In this document: positions 1 to 10,118 of the stretch, in pieces
How the letters are laid out: every line of letters starts with the position of its first letter
How positions within the stretch are numbered: the stretch's first letter is position 1
Source: Lasiosphaeris hirsuta
Taxonomy: Eukaryota > Ascomycota > Sordariomycetes > Sordariales > Lasiosphaeriaceae
Reading direction: 5' to 3'
DNA length: 64,000 nt
Assembly: GCA_030549175.1 (NCBI GenBank)
Contig: JAUKUA010000007.1
Coordinates: forward strand, 4,216,001 to 4,280,000
Notes under the pieces: model-generated
Told to the model about the DNA's origin: nothing
The model's database searches: none
What the model saw: only the letters and a program-made list of their open reading frames with translations
Translations under genes and position numbers: made by a program

Positions 1-887
1 GTCGGGGAGTTCTGGAAGGATTCGCTCAGCGACATGGTATGTCTCGGGCAGTGCGTGTCCGAGAGCTTTGCTGACACAAGTTAGACGGGCTACCTCGACC
101 GCATGGGTCACAAATTCTCGCTCTTCGATGCGCCGCTGGTGTACAACTTCAGTAAGCTCAGCCAAGCCAGCAGCGCAGATTTGCGCCAGGTCTTCGATGA
201 CACGTTGGTGCAAACCGCTCCCATCTCAGCCGTGGTATGTCTCCCTCTCCGCCCCCGAATCCCACGGCTAACCAGAGCCTCCTTGCTGCCAGACACTTGT
301 CATGAACCATGACACCCAACCCTACCAAGCCCTAGAGGCGGCCATCGAGGGCTGGTTCAAGCCACTAGCCTACGCCCTCATCCTCCTGCGCGACACAGGG
401 TATCCCTGTGTCTGGTACGGCGACCTGTACGGCATCAAGGGCGAGCACCCGTTCCCGCCATCCTGCGGCGGGGCTTTGCCCAAGCTCATGCTAGCCCGCA
501 AGCTGTATGCCTACGGAAAGCAAGCCGACTACTTTGACTTTGCGACGTGCATCGGCTGGGTGCGCTACGGGACTTGGGACCGCAGATGGGGCTGTGCCAC
601 GGTCGTCAGCAACGCCGGCCCCGGGTCCAAGAGGATGCACGTCGGCGAGATGCATGCTGGCGAGCGATGGACCGATGTCCTCGGCTGGGAGACGCAGGAG
701 GTGGTCATTGGGGAAGATGGCTGCGGCGACTTTACCTGTGGGCAGACCAGTGTGAGCGTCTGGGTGAATAAGGATGCTGAAGGCCGGGACAGGTTCTTGC
801 AGGAGTTGTGAGTTGACATTTCCCCCCTCTATCTCCAGGCTTTGACTAACACGTGGAAACAGCGATAGCAACATTTACGAAGAGTGA
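1..887 (+). CDS. Alpha-amylase, GH13 family, C-terminal part (5' end outside window)
   Basis: Four exons can be joined: 1-36, 85-234, 293-807 and 863-887. The introns are GT-AG; the last (808-862) has a CTAAC branch site at 846-850 and adds a short tail ending in NIYEE. Without splicing the frame would stop at 809-811. The protein reads GEFWKDSLSDM, then a helix-rich stretch, then TLVMNHDTQP, which is the conserved GH13 region containing the HD pair that stabilises the transition state. GYPCVWYGDLYGIKG follows, a typical GH13 barrel end, and then a C-terminal beta domain. The form with WYGDLYG and a short C domain resembles the bacterial-type, intracellular fungal alpha-amylases (GH13_5) that hydrolyse alpha-1,4-glucans. 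No secretion statement is possible because the N terminus is missing. The family call is secure; the subfamily is inferred. Confidence 0.9.
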
Positions 888-1641
888 TAGGTCAGGTATA
901 AGTACAACAACTGCTAGCAATCTGCTGGTAATGAATTAATAAGCCGAGGGACCTCCGAAATAAATGTCTTCTTTGCTGATATCCACGTCTTGTTCTGTGC
1001 GGAATAATACATAGCGGGGATAAGGGATTTCAGCTCTAGGGTCGAGACCACATGGCATCTTGGGTTTCCTGAACAAATGCCACAGACTCTATTGCCAGCT
1101 TGTCAGCTTGGAGCGACCAGCGAATGCGGTCGCAATCTCGCCGGGAATCACGAGAGCAAAAAGAGGTCAGGAAAGCAGGCGCAGAGCCTCCAGTCCACCC
1201 TCGCCGTCACAAATCATACCACAATACAGCGGCAGCGTAGGTAGGCGGAATAGCAGAATTCAATCGAGGCGAAGAATCGAGCATCGGCCTCCATTCAAAT
1301 TGCATCGGAAAGGGCAAGATTTGGGGCAGTGCCTTTGGAATGATGCCCAAATGCACCACACTGCACCACACCGCACCCACGGAACGAAGCGACAGCAGCA
1401 CCAGCCTATTACGATAGCCAACGCCCTGGAAGATGCCTGCGTTGGCGGCGGCAGTGCTGTTGCAAGCCCACATTGGATGTTGCAGCCCCACCTACCAACA
1501 CACCCGTTGAGAAAATGGGCATGAGACACCCTCTCTCCCCAGGTTCCCACCATCCTGCACTTCCCTCCCAACCTGCACTTGCCATACGATCAAGGTCAAG
1601 TCGCGACGTCAGCTGTTGTGTCATAACCACCCGTAGAAACG
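888..1641. other. Intergenic region, amylase 3' side / NLR-like promoter
   Basis: No open frame here shows coding character. The stretch should hold the amylase 3' UTR and the promoter of the NACHT gene starting at 1642. No TATA element or repeat stands out. Confidence 0.5.
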
Positions 1642-4600
1642 ATGAATCCTATCTCGGATGAGAAAATACCTGCAACCGGCCTTACCGTCCTCTTCGACCC
1701 GGGTCAATCTGCCTGCCTCGAGTAAGATTTGATAATGCCTACGCTGAAATAAGCCCGCTGACCTGAAATTTGAAGTATTGCATTTGTGCACGGATTCACC
1801 GGCCATCCAACTCGGACTTGGACTCACCAAAAGGGTGATGCGCAAAACATCAGCAACTCCGGCGATGAAAATACGGCAGAGCCCCCCTCCAAAATCCGGA
1901 AGGTCAAATTCTTCTCCAGCTCTCGTCAGGGCACCCCTGTTTGCTGGCCGCGAGATATGCTTCCAGTGACCATCCCTCATGGACGGGTCTTGACCTACGG
2001 GTACGACACCACTCTCAGACACGTACTCGTCCGCCCCCCAAATGAAGCTACGGTGCGCGATATAGCCTGGGACTTCTTGGTCGCTCTTGAGGCAGAACGC
2101 CGGACAGAGCCCACGCGGCCGATTCTCTTCGTCGCGCACAGCCTTGGTGGCATTGTCATCAAAGAAATGTTACGACGAGCCAAGAGCTGTCAGCCACACC
2201 ACCCTCATCTTTACAACATCCTTGACTCTACGACTGGGATTGTGTTCTTTGGCACACCCCACGGCGGCGCTGACCCCCGCGGCTTTCTTCACCGTGTTGC
2301 CGAAAAGCTTATCAAGGGTTTCGGTATATCTGCCAACGAACAAATTATCAATACACTTCTTCCGCCGTCAGATCGCCTCGAGCAGCTAAGAGATGAGTTT
2401 GGTCCGATCGCCCTTGAGCAGAATTGGATGGTGCATTCTTTCCAAGAAGGGCTGGGTATCCAACTTCTCGGCGGTCACAAGGTAGCTATATATCTTACTC
2501 GGCTGCAAGTTATCTTCTCGTCTTACTTACACTCTTCAGGTCGTCGAGGACACGTCATCCCGTCTCAATCTTCTCTCGGAGATGACCCAGCACATCCATA
2601 GAAACCACATGGATATGTGTCGGTTCACAGGAGCCGACGATATCGAATACAAAAAGGTGGTTGCCGCACTCCACAGAATGACAACGGCAGTCACCAAGAA
2701 GCCAGAGCCAGCCAAGCCCCTAACCGAGAGTGAGGCAAAGACGCTCATGGAAGCCCTGAAATTCGACCAGATAGATGCCCGCCAACTGTCTGTCAAGGCG
2801 GCACATGCCAAGACGTGCAGATGGCTCCTCAGTCGGCCAGAATACCTCGACTGGGTCGATACCAGCAAAGCAGACCAGCACCACGGCTTCCTGTGGATCA
2901 AAGGAAAGCCTGGGGCGGGAAAGTCGACTCTTATGAAATTCACTCTCGCAAACTCCAGAAAGACAATGAGAGACAGTATACTCACCTCCTTTTTCTTCAA
3001 TGCGCGAGGAGCCAGTCTCGAAAAGTCCACGGCCGGCATGTACCGATCACTACTTCTACAACTCCTTCAGAGACTCCCGAGACTCCAAAGCGTCTTTGGA
3101 TCCCTTGGGTTCACATCTTGGAATATCTGCAGCGATTATGTACAGAGTGTCGAAACATTGAAAGGGCTCTTTACAGGCGCCGTGCGATTACTCGGAGAAG
3201 ATTCACTTATATGCTTCATCGATGCCTTGGACGAATGCGATGAAGATCAGGTTCGGGACATGGTGGCATTCTTTCAGCAACTAGGAGAATCCGCCGTGTC
3301 ATCGGGAGTTCGATTCCGCGTCCTCTTTTCAAGCAGACACTATCCACACGTCACAATCAAAAGGGGTCTCGACCTTGTCCTTGAGGGCCAAGAGGGTCAT
3401 AGCCAAGATATCACCACCTACATCAGCAACGAGCTCAACATCAGTCACGGCAAAGTTGGCGAGCAGATCCGACTTGATCTTCACGAAAAGGCCGCGGGTG
3501 TTTTCATGTGGGTTGTTCTTGTTGTGGGTATTCTGAATAAGGAGCACGACCAAGGCCGAAGAGGAACTCGACTGCAGAAGAAACTCGGGGAGATTCCCGG
3601 CGACTTGCACGAACTTTTCCGTGACATCCTGACACGAGATTCTCATCATCGCAATGAACTGCTATTTTGCATTCAGTGGATTCTATTTGCGAAGCAGCCC
3701 CTCAAGCCTGAAGAGTTATACTTTGCTATTCTTTCCGGGACCGAACCCGAGGACACCGACGAATGGGACCCGGAGGAGATTGCAGGGGAGGGATTTCAGA
3801 AATTCATTCTAAGCTCTTCCAAAGGACTTGCAGAAATCACCAGGTCAAAAATCCCAACCATCCAGTTCATTCATGAGTCGGTCAGAGACTTTCTTTTGAA
3901 AGAAAGAGGCCTGGAGGCGGTATCGTCAGACCTCGGCAACAACTTCGAGGCAGAAAGCCATGGACGGTTGGCGCGGTGCTGCATTCGGTACATCAATGCC
4001 CCAGCTGTGACAGATTTCAACACGGCCCTAGATCCAGACGAAAAAGCTGAAGCAGCCGCTGCTCTGCAACAAAAAGCCAGAACAGCATTTCCGTTCCTAG
4101 AGTACGCTGCCCAGAGTGTCCTCCACCACGCCGAAAAGGCCGAGGCCGGCGGAGTCAGTCAACAAACTCTCATGCAGAACTTCCCACTTCCCCATTGGTT
4201 GGAGCTCCACAACCTGTTCGAGAAACACAGAATCCGCCGACACATTCTCAATGCTAGCCTCCTTTACATATTGGCGGAATATGACATGCCAGCTCTGATT
4301 AGAGCACTTCCGTACAGTCGGCATTGCTTCGAGCCAGAGGACGGCCGATACGGACCACCCATTTTCGCAGGGGTAGCTTTGCGGAATTTTGAAGCAGTCA
4401 GAGCGTTATTCGAGGTGCACCTCGGGGTCCAACTACCGGCAACCGCACTTTGTAGTCTTGAGAAGGGCTGCGAAGATGTTGGCGGGAACAACGAGCTCAG
4501 CAGAAACTTTAAGTTTTCGCGACGGAAAGGAGTTCTGGATTATGTGATAGACTCTGGCAGTGAATCACTCCTTGCCGCATATATTCTCTCACCAAACAGC

Positions 4601-5485
4601 GACTTCTATATGAAGAATGTCGGTAACAAGACGCTGCTATGCTGGGCTATTGAGAAAGCGTACAAGACTGTTACAGAGTTGTTACTAGCAACGGGCCAGG
4701 TTGATATCAATTTAAAGGATGCCCACTTTCACCGGACACCGCTGAGCTTAGCTGCTGAGTGTGGGCACGAGGCTATTGTGAAGTTATTACTAGCAACGGG
4801 CCAGGTTGATATCAATTCGAAGGATACCTGCATTCGCCAGACACCGCTAGGCTGGGCTGCTACGAGTGGGCATGAGGCTGTTGTGAAGTTATTACTAGCA
4901 ACGGGCCAGGTTGATATCGATTCGAAGGATATCAATGGCCAGACACCGCTGAGCCAGGCTGCTAGGAGGGGGCATGAGGCTGTTGTGAAGTTATTACTAG
5001 CAACGGGCCAGGTTGATATCAATTCGAAGGATACCTGCATTCGCCAGACACCGCTAGGCTGGGCTGCTACGAGTGGGCATGAGGCTGTTGTGAAGTTATT
5101 ACTAGCAACGGGCCAGGTTGATATCGATTTGAAGGATATCAATGGCCAGACACCGCTGAGCTGGGCTGCTATGCGAGGGCATGATGCTGTTGTGAAGTTA
5201 TTACTAGCAACGGGCCAGGTTGATATCAATTCGAAGGATACCTACATTCGCCAGACACCGCTGGGCTGGGCTGCTAGGAGTGGGCATGAGGCTGTTGTGA
5301 AGTTATTACTAGCAACGGGCCAGGTTGATATCGATTCGAAGGATATCAATGGCCAGACACCGCTGAGCCGGGCTGCTAGGAGTGGGCGTGAGGCTGTTGT
5401 GAAGTTATTACTAGCAACGGGCCAGGTTGATATCGATTCGAAGGATATCAATGGCCAGACACCGCTGGAATGGGCTGCTATGTGA
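1642..5485 (+). CDS. NLR-like protein: alpha/beta-hydrolase (SesB-type) + NACHT + ankyrin repeats
   Basis: Three exons: 1642-1721, 1776-2481 and 2540-5485; about 1243 aa. The first exon encodes MNPISDEKIPATGLTVLF and is joined by a 54-bp intron (1722-1775, CTGAC branch site) to DIAFVHGFTGHP, the usual start of the fungal lipase-like effector domain. The nucleophile elbow AHSLGG lies near residue 150. The NACHT domain follows: Walker A GKPGAGKST, Walker B LICFIDALDECD, then LFSSRHYPHV. The C terminus carries ankyrin repeats; eight units starting near 4682 are almost identical in DNA, alternating 105 and 102 bp. Proteins of this architecture act as STAND signal sensors in fungal self/non-self recognition: ligand binding to the repeats drives NACHT oligomerisation and activates the N-terminal enzyme. 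The final repeat ends early at TGA 5483-5485; see findings. Ligand and partner are unknown. Confidence 0.93.
4682..5482 (+). repeat. Tandem near-identical ankyrin-coding units (105/102 bp)
   Basis: The motif beginning ttactagcaacgggccagg recurs at 4682, 4787, 4892, 4994, 5099, 5201, 5306 and 5408. Spacings are 105, 105, 102, 105, 102, 105 and 102 bp, so most of the array is a 207-bp higher-order repeat. The 35-aa form contains SKDTCIRQTPLGWAA and the 34-aa form SKDINGQTPL. Variation is concentrated at a few codons after the TPL motif (GWAATSG, SQAARRG, SWAAMRG, SRAARSG). That is the surface expected to bind ligand. Confidence 0.95.
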
Positions 5486-5533
5486 GGGCATGATGCTGTC
5501 GTGAAGCTTCTGGAAAGGGCACGAGAGGATTGA

Positions 5534-5975
5534 CACAGGGTGGGCGGCGGATATGATGCGCTAAAACGGGCACGTGGAAACCGTGGCGAATGTGCGAAGA
5601 CAAGTTACCATAAGGAGATAGGCGTTATGGCTTACCGGGCTAGCGTTAAGATACAGCAGGCTAGCCTTTCTGCTTTTTCTGCCTTCTATCTTGCTCTCTA
5701 CGGTGGGCCTTGGGCCCAAATTCGGAGACACGACCTCCAGGAACGGAGGTCATTATGCAGGAAACTCATACATGAGGCAAAGTCGGTGGCGTTTTGGTGT
5801 CCAACGATTCCAAGTTGACATCTCCCACCCACCCTGCCTATTTCTGTCCACCTCCCTTCCTCTTCCAGTACAAGTGTCACAAGTTTATCTGGGCACAAGA
5901 CACCTCATTTATTATAACCTTACACAGCAAGCAACAGCTTCGAAACCCCATCAATCCCCACCCGGCCAAACCGCC
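5534..5975. other. Intergenic region, promoter of the 2EXR gene
   Basis: No supported gene. The open frame that can be drawn at 5540-5818 has no recognisable feature and poor codon bias. The sequence just upstream of 5976 is pyrimidine- and CA-rich, as is common near fungal start sites. Confidence 0.45.
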
Positions 5976-6958
5976 ATGGCACCCCCCGATGCCCCGGCAC
6001 GCTTCACCCTCTTCCCGCGCCTGCCCCCCGAAATCCGGCTCCTCATATGGGACCACGCCAGCCACGTAGAGCGCATCATCCCCCTCCTCCCGGGCGTCGG
6101 CCACCTCTCCCCTAGCCTTCCACCCGCGCCTCTACACCAACCGCCAGCGTGACCTCCTCCTCCTGCACCTCCTCGCCCCGCACGACCGCCTCGACCCGAC
6201 CCTCTACGCACGCCCCCAAACCGGCCTCGTCTGGCCCGCCGCCCCGCCCCGCCTCGCCGTCCTCCTCGACGACATCGGCTACCACCAATCCGAAGCCGAC
6301 TACCACGCCGCCGCCCGCCGCGCCCCACCTGCCCTGGGCCGCCGCAGGCCGCGTGCACGAGGTGCATCTGCTCGTGCTCCCGCCACTGGCGGCGCAGCCC
6401 AACCCTGTCGCGCACCGATTGGAGCTGGTGGAGGGCGTGGCGGACATGGCGGGCGCGGGGGCGTTTCTGGCGGGGGAGATGCGCGCGCGGGCGGCGGAGG
6501 AGGGGTTGGCGGCGCCCGGTGGGGTGAGGGTGCGGTTTGTGACGTGCGAGGTGTGGGAGGGGGGGTGGGCGGAAGGGATGGGGGAGGCGGGGGAGCATGC
6601 GGCGATGGAGCGCGGGGTCAGGCCGTCGCCGAGGCTCCCTCCGGGTTGGGACGAGGCGAGGATGGGGATGCCGGTGTACTTTGGGAGGCAGGAGCCTGCG
6701 GGGATGGCGGATGAGGAGGAGAGGGTTGAGGGGATCCAGAGGGATATGGATATGTTGCGCGAGCCCTTTTGTTGGTATGTCGGGCTCGGGCCTAATCACC
6801 GCCAAATCACGAGCCTGACAGAGAATACTAACCAAGCCCCCCACAAGATGGAAAACGCCCCGTCCTTCAACCCCATCGAGGCCGAATCCCGAACCTCGAC
6901 CCTCCTCACGCCCGTCAACGTCGCATTCACCATCCCCCTCAACACGCCCTCGACCTAG
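5976..6958 (+). pseudogene. 2EXR-domain protein, reading frame disrupted
   Basis: The start encodes MAPPDAPARFTLFPRLPPEI followed by RLLIWDHA, the signature of the fungal 2EXR domain (function unknown). Coding character, judged by C/G third positions and protein-like composition, stays in the first frame to about 6110 and moves by one base to read FHPRLYTNRQRDLLLLHLL. It moves again by one base near 6320 to read LPWAAAGRVHEVHLLVLP and onward to the stop at 6956-6958. No pair of splice sites explains either change; a 50-bp GT-AG segment (6066-6115) would restore an open frame, but only the Ser/Thr/Pro-rich one with poor codon character. A further possible intron with a perfect TACTAAC lies at 6775-6836. 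Two one-base insertions in C-rich runs, real or from assembly, are the simplest reading. The product is not expected to be functional if the insertions are real. Confidence 0.55.
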
Positions 6959-7458
6959 CGCGGCGCCGGCCACCACGACCAGTCATGCGTCAGCAGCCCC
7001 CAGCCCTCGTGAGTGACGACATCAAAGACCTCCAGCCGGGTGGTGGCTGTGGTGAAGGCTGAGTTGTTGGCGATGATGCTGTCTAGGATTCTGGTCCCGT
7101 TCGTCCTGCCCAGCGTCCGGACGAGGGCAGCTCCGATGATGACGTCGCCCTCGTTGTTGGAGTATATCTCGTCGATCATCTGGGTGGCGCATGTGAGTCG
7201 GATGGCATTCATGCCCAGACTCTTCACTTTGCTGATGATGGAGGCGATGGACGGGTACTGTAGCCCTTCGGGAATCATGAGCTCGCCGTGGCCAGGCCAG
7301 TTGACTCCGGCATATGTGACATTGGCACCCGAGGCATCGACGATCCAACGTTTAGAAGTGCGGAATGGGCCATTGGGCTACTCTGCCGCTGTCGATACTC
7401 CAAGCAATACGGCGAGCCAGCAGGCAAGATACCAGAGAATTGTCGATCTTGGCGCTAT
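6955..7458 (-). pseudogene. Relic of a secreted GH5 family glycosidase, N-terminal part only
   Basis: Read on the minus strand from about 7458, the frame encodes a signal-peptide-like stretch (ILWYLACWLAVLLGVSTAAE), then PNGPFRTSKRWIVDASG, then VTYAGVNWPGHGELMIPEGL and SLGMNAIRLTCATQMIDEI. This is the N-terminal part of the fungal cellulase-like GH5 family, including the first strand and helix of the barrel. Three defects are visible. The expected ATG is ATA (7456-7458), codon 27 is TAG (7378-7380), and the sequence stops at 6955-6957 shortly after LEVFDVV, so the catalytic glutamates and most of the barrel are missing. The 3' end abuts the 2EXR gene. The start and TAG changes are G-to-A and C-to-T in CpA context, as RIP would make. 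Family assignment is from recognised sequence; the ancestral start is inferred. Confidence 0.7.
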
Positions 7459-8340
7459 TACGAGGCCAATAGGAATCCCGCTATGGGATATCTTCGATCA
7501 ATGTCAGAAGTGTCTGGAGGCAGTCATGGTGAAGATTGTTTGACGCTCAGAAGGAGAGAGTGATGTCTGGCATGACTGGAGCCTCCCTGTGGGCATGGAA
7601 CACGGTGTAAGCGCTCGACTTTCAACTGCTACTAGCCCATTTGATTTGGGTGTTGAAGTCGCAGCAACGCGCCCAGCTGAATGGCTCAACCATTGTCAAA
7701 GTCGATAACAACTTGGACTGTTGCTTGCTGACATGGGCTGGCGGTGAGCGCCAAGATTTAGTCATGTCGTTAGTCATGGCTGTGGTTATTATCCATCGTG
7801 GTTTGAACTTGTCATTTCATTTTCAGCTTCTTGGTCAGATGGAAGCTAGGGAGTTGGGGCTGAAAGAGGGAGGTAAGGCGAACCTCAAAAAGAGCGACAC
7901 TGAACTCAGCAGGTGCGACACCTGCACAAATCCCAAGTCAGTGACCAATCGGCTCCTTTTCAGCTGTGACTGAATTGGGGATGATTTTTCCAGGGAAACA
8001 AACACCAGGCGAAGGCTGTCAGCTGGATTAAGTGGATCTTAATTTGAGGTCTTGAAAGGCAGGTGTGTGCACTTTCTAATTTTGACTCGACTTTTCCAAA
8101 AGGGAAAGGGAGAGGAAAAGGAAAGAAAAGGACGATACGCAGCTCAACGCAGCTCTCCACGCAGCTCAACCCTGACTCTGTTCTCAATCATGAGGTGGCC
8201 CGTGCGCACACTGCGGGGCATTTCTCTCAACGCGTCACATCGTGCTCGACGCGTTCCGCGACAACCAAACCCAAACCCCAAATATCCCCAGCAACCCCCC
8301 TCAATTGCCTTATCCGACACCGACATCGCAACTGCCCAAA
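7459..8340. other. Intergenic region between GH5 relic and RFC3
   Basis: No gene supported. The last 250 bp have the CA- and CT-rich composition of a fungal promoter and 5' UTR leading to the RFC3 start at 8341. Confidence 0.45.
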
Positions 8341-9615
8341 ATGTCCGACTTTGGAGACGAGATGGACGTTGATGTCGCCTCCAAGGACATTACCTTCTCT
8401 GCCGACAACGCGGCCAAGGGCAAGCGCAGCGCTGCGAACCTGCCTGTCGAGGCCGAGGACAGCCTGCCATGGTGAGCGAACCAGAGCCATCGACCCCGGC
8501 TCAATCCCACTGACGGTCGCACAGGGTCGAGAAATACCGCCCCGCCACGCTTGACGACGTCTCTGGCCACCAGGACATCCTCGCCACCATCAACAAGTTT
8601 GTCGACACGAACCGACTCCCCCACCTCCTCCTCTACGGCCCCCCCGGCACCGGCAAGACATCAACCATCCTCGCCCTCGCGCGCCGCATCTATGGCGCCG
8701 AGAATGTGCGCCAGATGGTGCTGGAGCTCAACGCCTCGGACGACCGCGGCATCGACGTCGTGCGCGAGCAGATCAAGACCTTTGCCTCGACCAAGCAGAT
8801 CTTCAGCCTGAGCGGATCTGCGTCCACGCGGGCGGGCATCGCGAGCTACAAGCTGATTATCCTCGACGAGGCCGACGCCATGACCAACACGGCGCAAATG
8901 GCCCTCCGTCGCATCATGGAGAAGTACACTGCCAACACGCGCTTCTGCATCATTGCCAACTACTCCCACAAGCTCAGCCCCGCCCTGCTGTCGCGCTGCA
9001 CCCGCTTCCGCTTCAGCCCGCTCAAGGAGCAGGACATCCGGGTGCTGGTTGACAAGGTTGTCGAGGAGGAGAACGTCAAGATCACACCCGACGCGACCGA
9101 CTCGTTGGTGAGGCTGAGCAAGGGAGACATGCGCAGAGCGCTAAACGTGCTGCAATCGTGCCACGCATCAAGTACGGCTTCCCCGTCTACGGACCGAAGG
9201 AACAATGGCTAACAGTGTCAAAGGCACACCCCTCCAGGTCCGCGGCGAGCCAAAGCCGGCAGAGAAGGACATTGTCCGCGAAATGATCACGGTCCAGACC
9301 ATCTACGACTGCGTTGCCGCGCCGCCTCCGGATGCCATCAAGAAGATTCTGAACACACTGCTCAGCACCAGCGACGTCACTACCTGCCTCTCCACCGTCA
9401 ACTCGCTCAAGATCAACCAAGGGCTTGCCCTGGCTGACATCATCACGGCATTGGCCGAGGAGCTCGTCAAGTTGGAGGTGAAGCCCGAGGTCATGATCAC
9501 ATGGCTCGATACCCTCGCAGACGTTGAGCATAGGGTGGCCAGCGGCGCAGGGGAGGCGATACAGACGGGCGCTGTTGTTGGGGCGATACGGAACGGGGTC
9601 GAGCTGATGGGTTAG
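8341..9615 (+). CDS. RFC3: Replication factor C subunit 3 (clamp loader ATPase)
   Basis: Three exons: 8341-8471, 8525-9171 and 9224-9612 plus stop; 389 aa. The first intron splits the Trp of LPWVEKYRP, the classic RFC box II. Walker A is [13 protein letters not shown], Walker B is [11 protein letters not shown], the RFC-specific motif is [15 protein letters not shown], sensor 1 is [11 protein letters not shown] and the arginine finger is SRCTRFRF (SRC motif). The C-terminal collar domain ends [11 protein letters not shown]. The order and wording match yeast Rfc3 (human RFC5), a subunit of the heteropentamer that loads PCNA at primer-template junctions in the nucleus; paralogous clamp loaders share it. 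The N-terminal extension of about 30 residues before LPWVEKYRP is longer than in yeast. An acidic MDVDV-like segment in it is probably disordered. The second intron has GCTAAC close to its acceptor. Confidence 0.96.
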
Positions 9616-10118
9616 GGATTACGTGTGTAATCATTGTACTGCCCAGCAATTGTTCTTGGGCGACTTGGAAGGAACAACAAAAGATTGCCTAGAAGCGACT
9701 GCATAGATGTGCCCGGCCCCTGATAAACAGGGGGGGGGGGGGAGGGCTTGCTTACACATTTGACTTTTGGGGTACGCATGGCGTCAACGGATGGACACGG
9801 ATCCATTCACAATACCAATTTGCCTGATCTACCTAGGCTAAGCCGCCTGGTGACATGACGGTCAATGTCATTGAGGTTAGAAAACACACAAGTTCACAAA
9901 AGAGTCCTGGCGTGAAGCGCGCTTCGCTATGCCCCCTTGGGGATCTGGGGGCTTTTAGCCGGGATGCCTTGCTGCTTGCCGCGGCCAGATTTCCATGTAA
10001 ACACGACCGCTTTACAGCATGTATCCAAGGGTACGTACGGCTAAAACAGACCCACTCAGCTATAACCCGCTAATAAAGAGAGCAAAACTCCCCCAACACT
10101 TATCGGGCCACCACAAAA
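9616..10118. other. Intergenic region with G13 homopolymer
   Basis: The region lies between two converging genes and so holds both 3' ends. A run of 13 G occurs at 9730-9742. No gene is seen. Confidence 0.5.

Noticed and set aside
1060..1660. Frames of 60-154 codons on both strands before the NACHT gene
   Set aside because: No codon bias, no motif, and inconsistent with the promoter and first exon at 1642.
4729..5229. Antisense open frame across the ankyrin units
   Set aside because: Same cause: periodic repeat DNA without stops on the other strand. No start context or domain.
5951..6976. 341-codon minus-strand frame over the 2EXR gene
   Set aside because: Arg/Gly/His-rich composition typical of the complement of a GC-rich coding region; the plus strand encodes the 2EXR signature.
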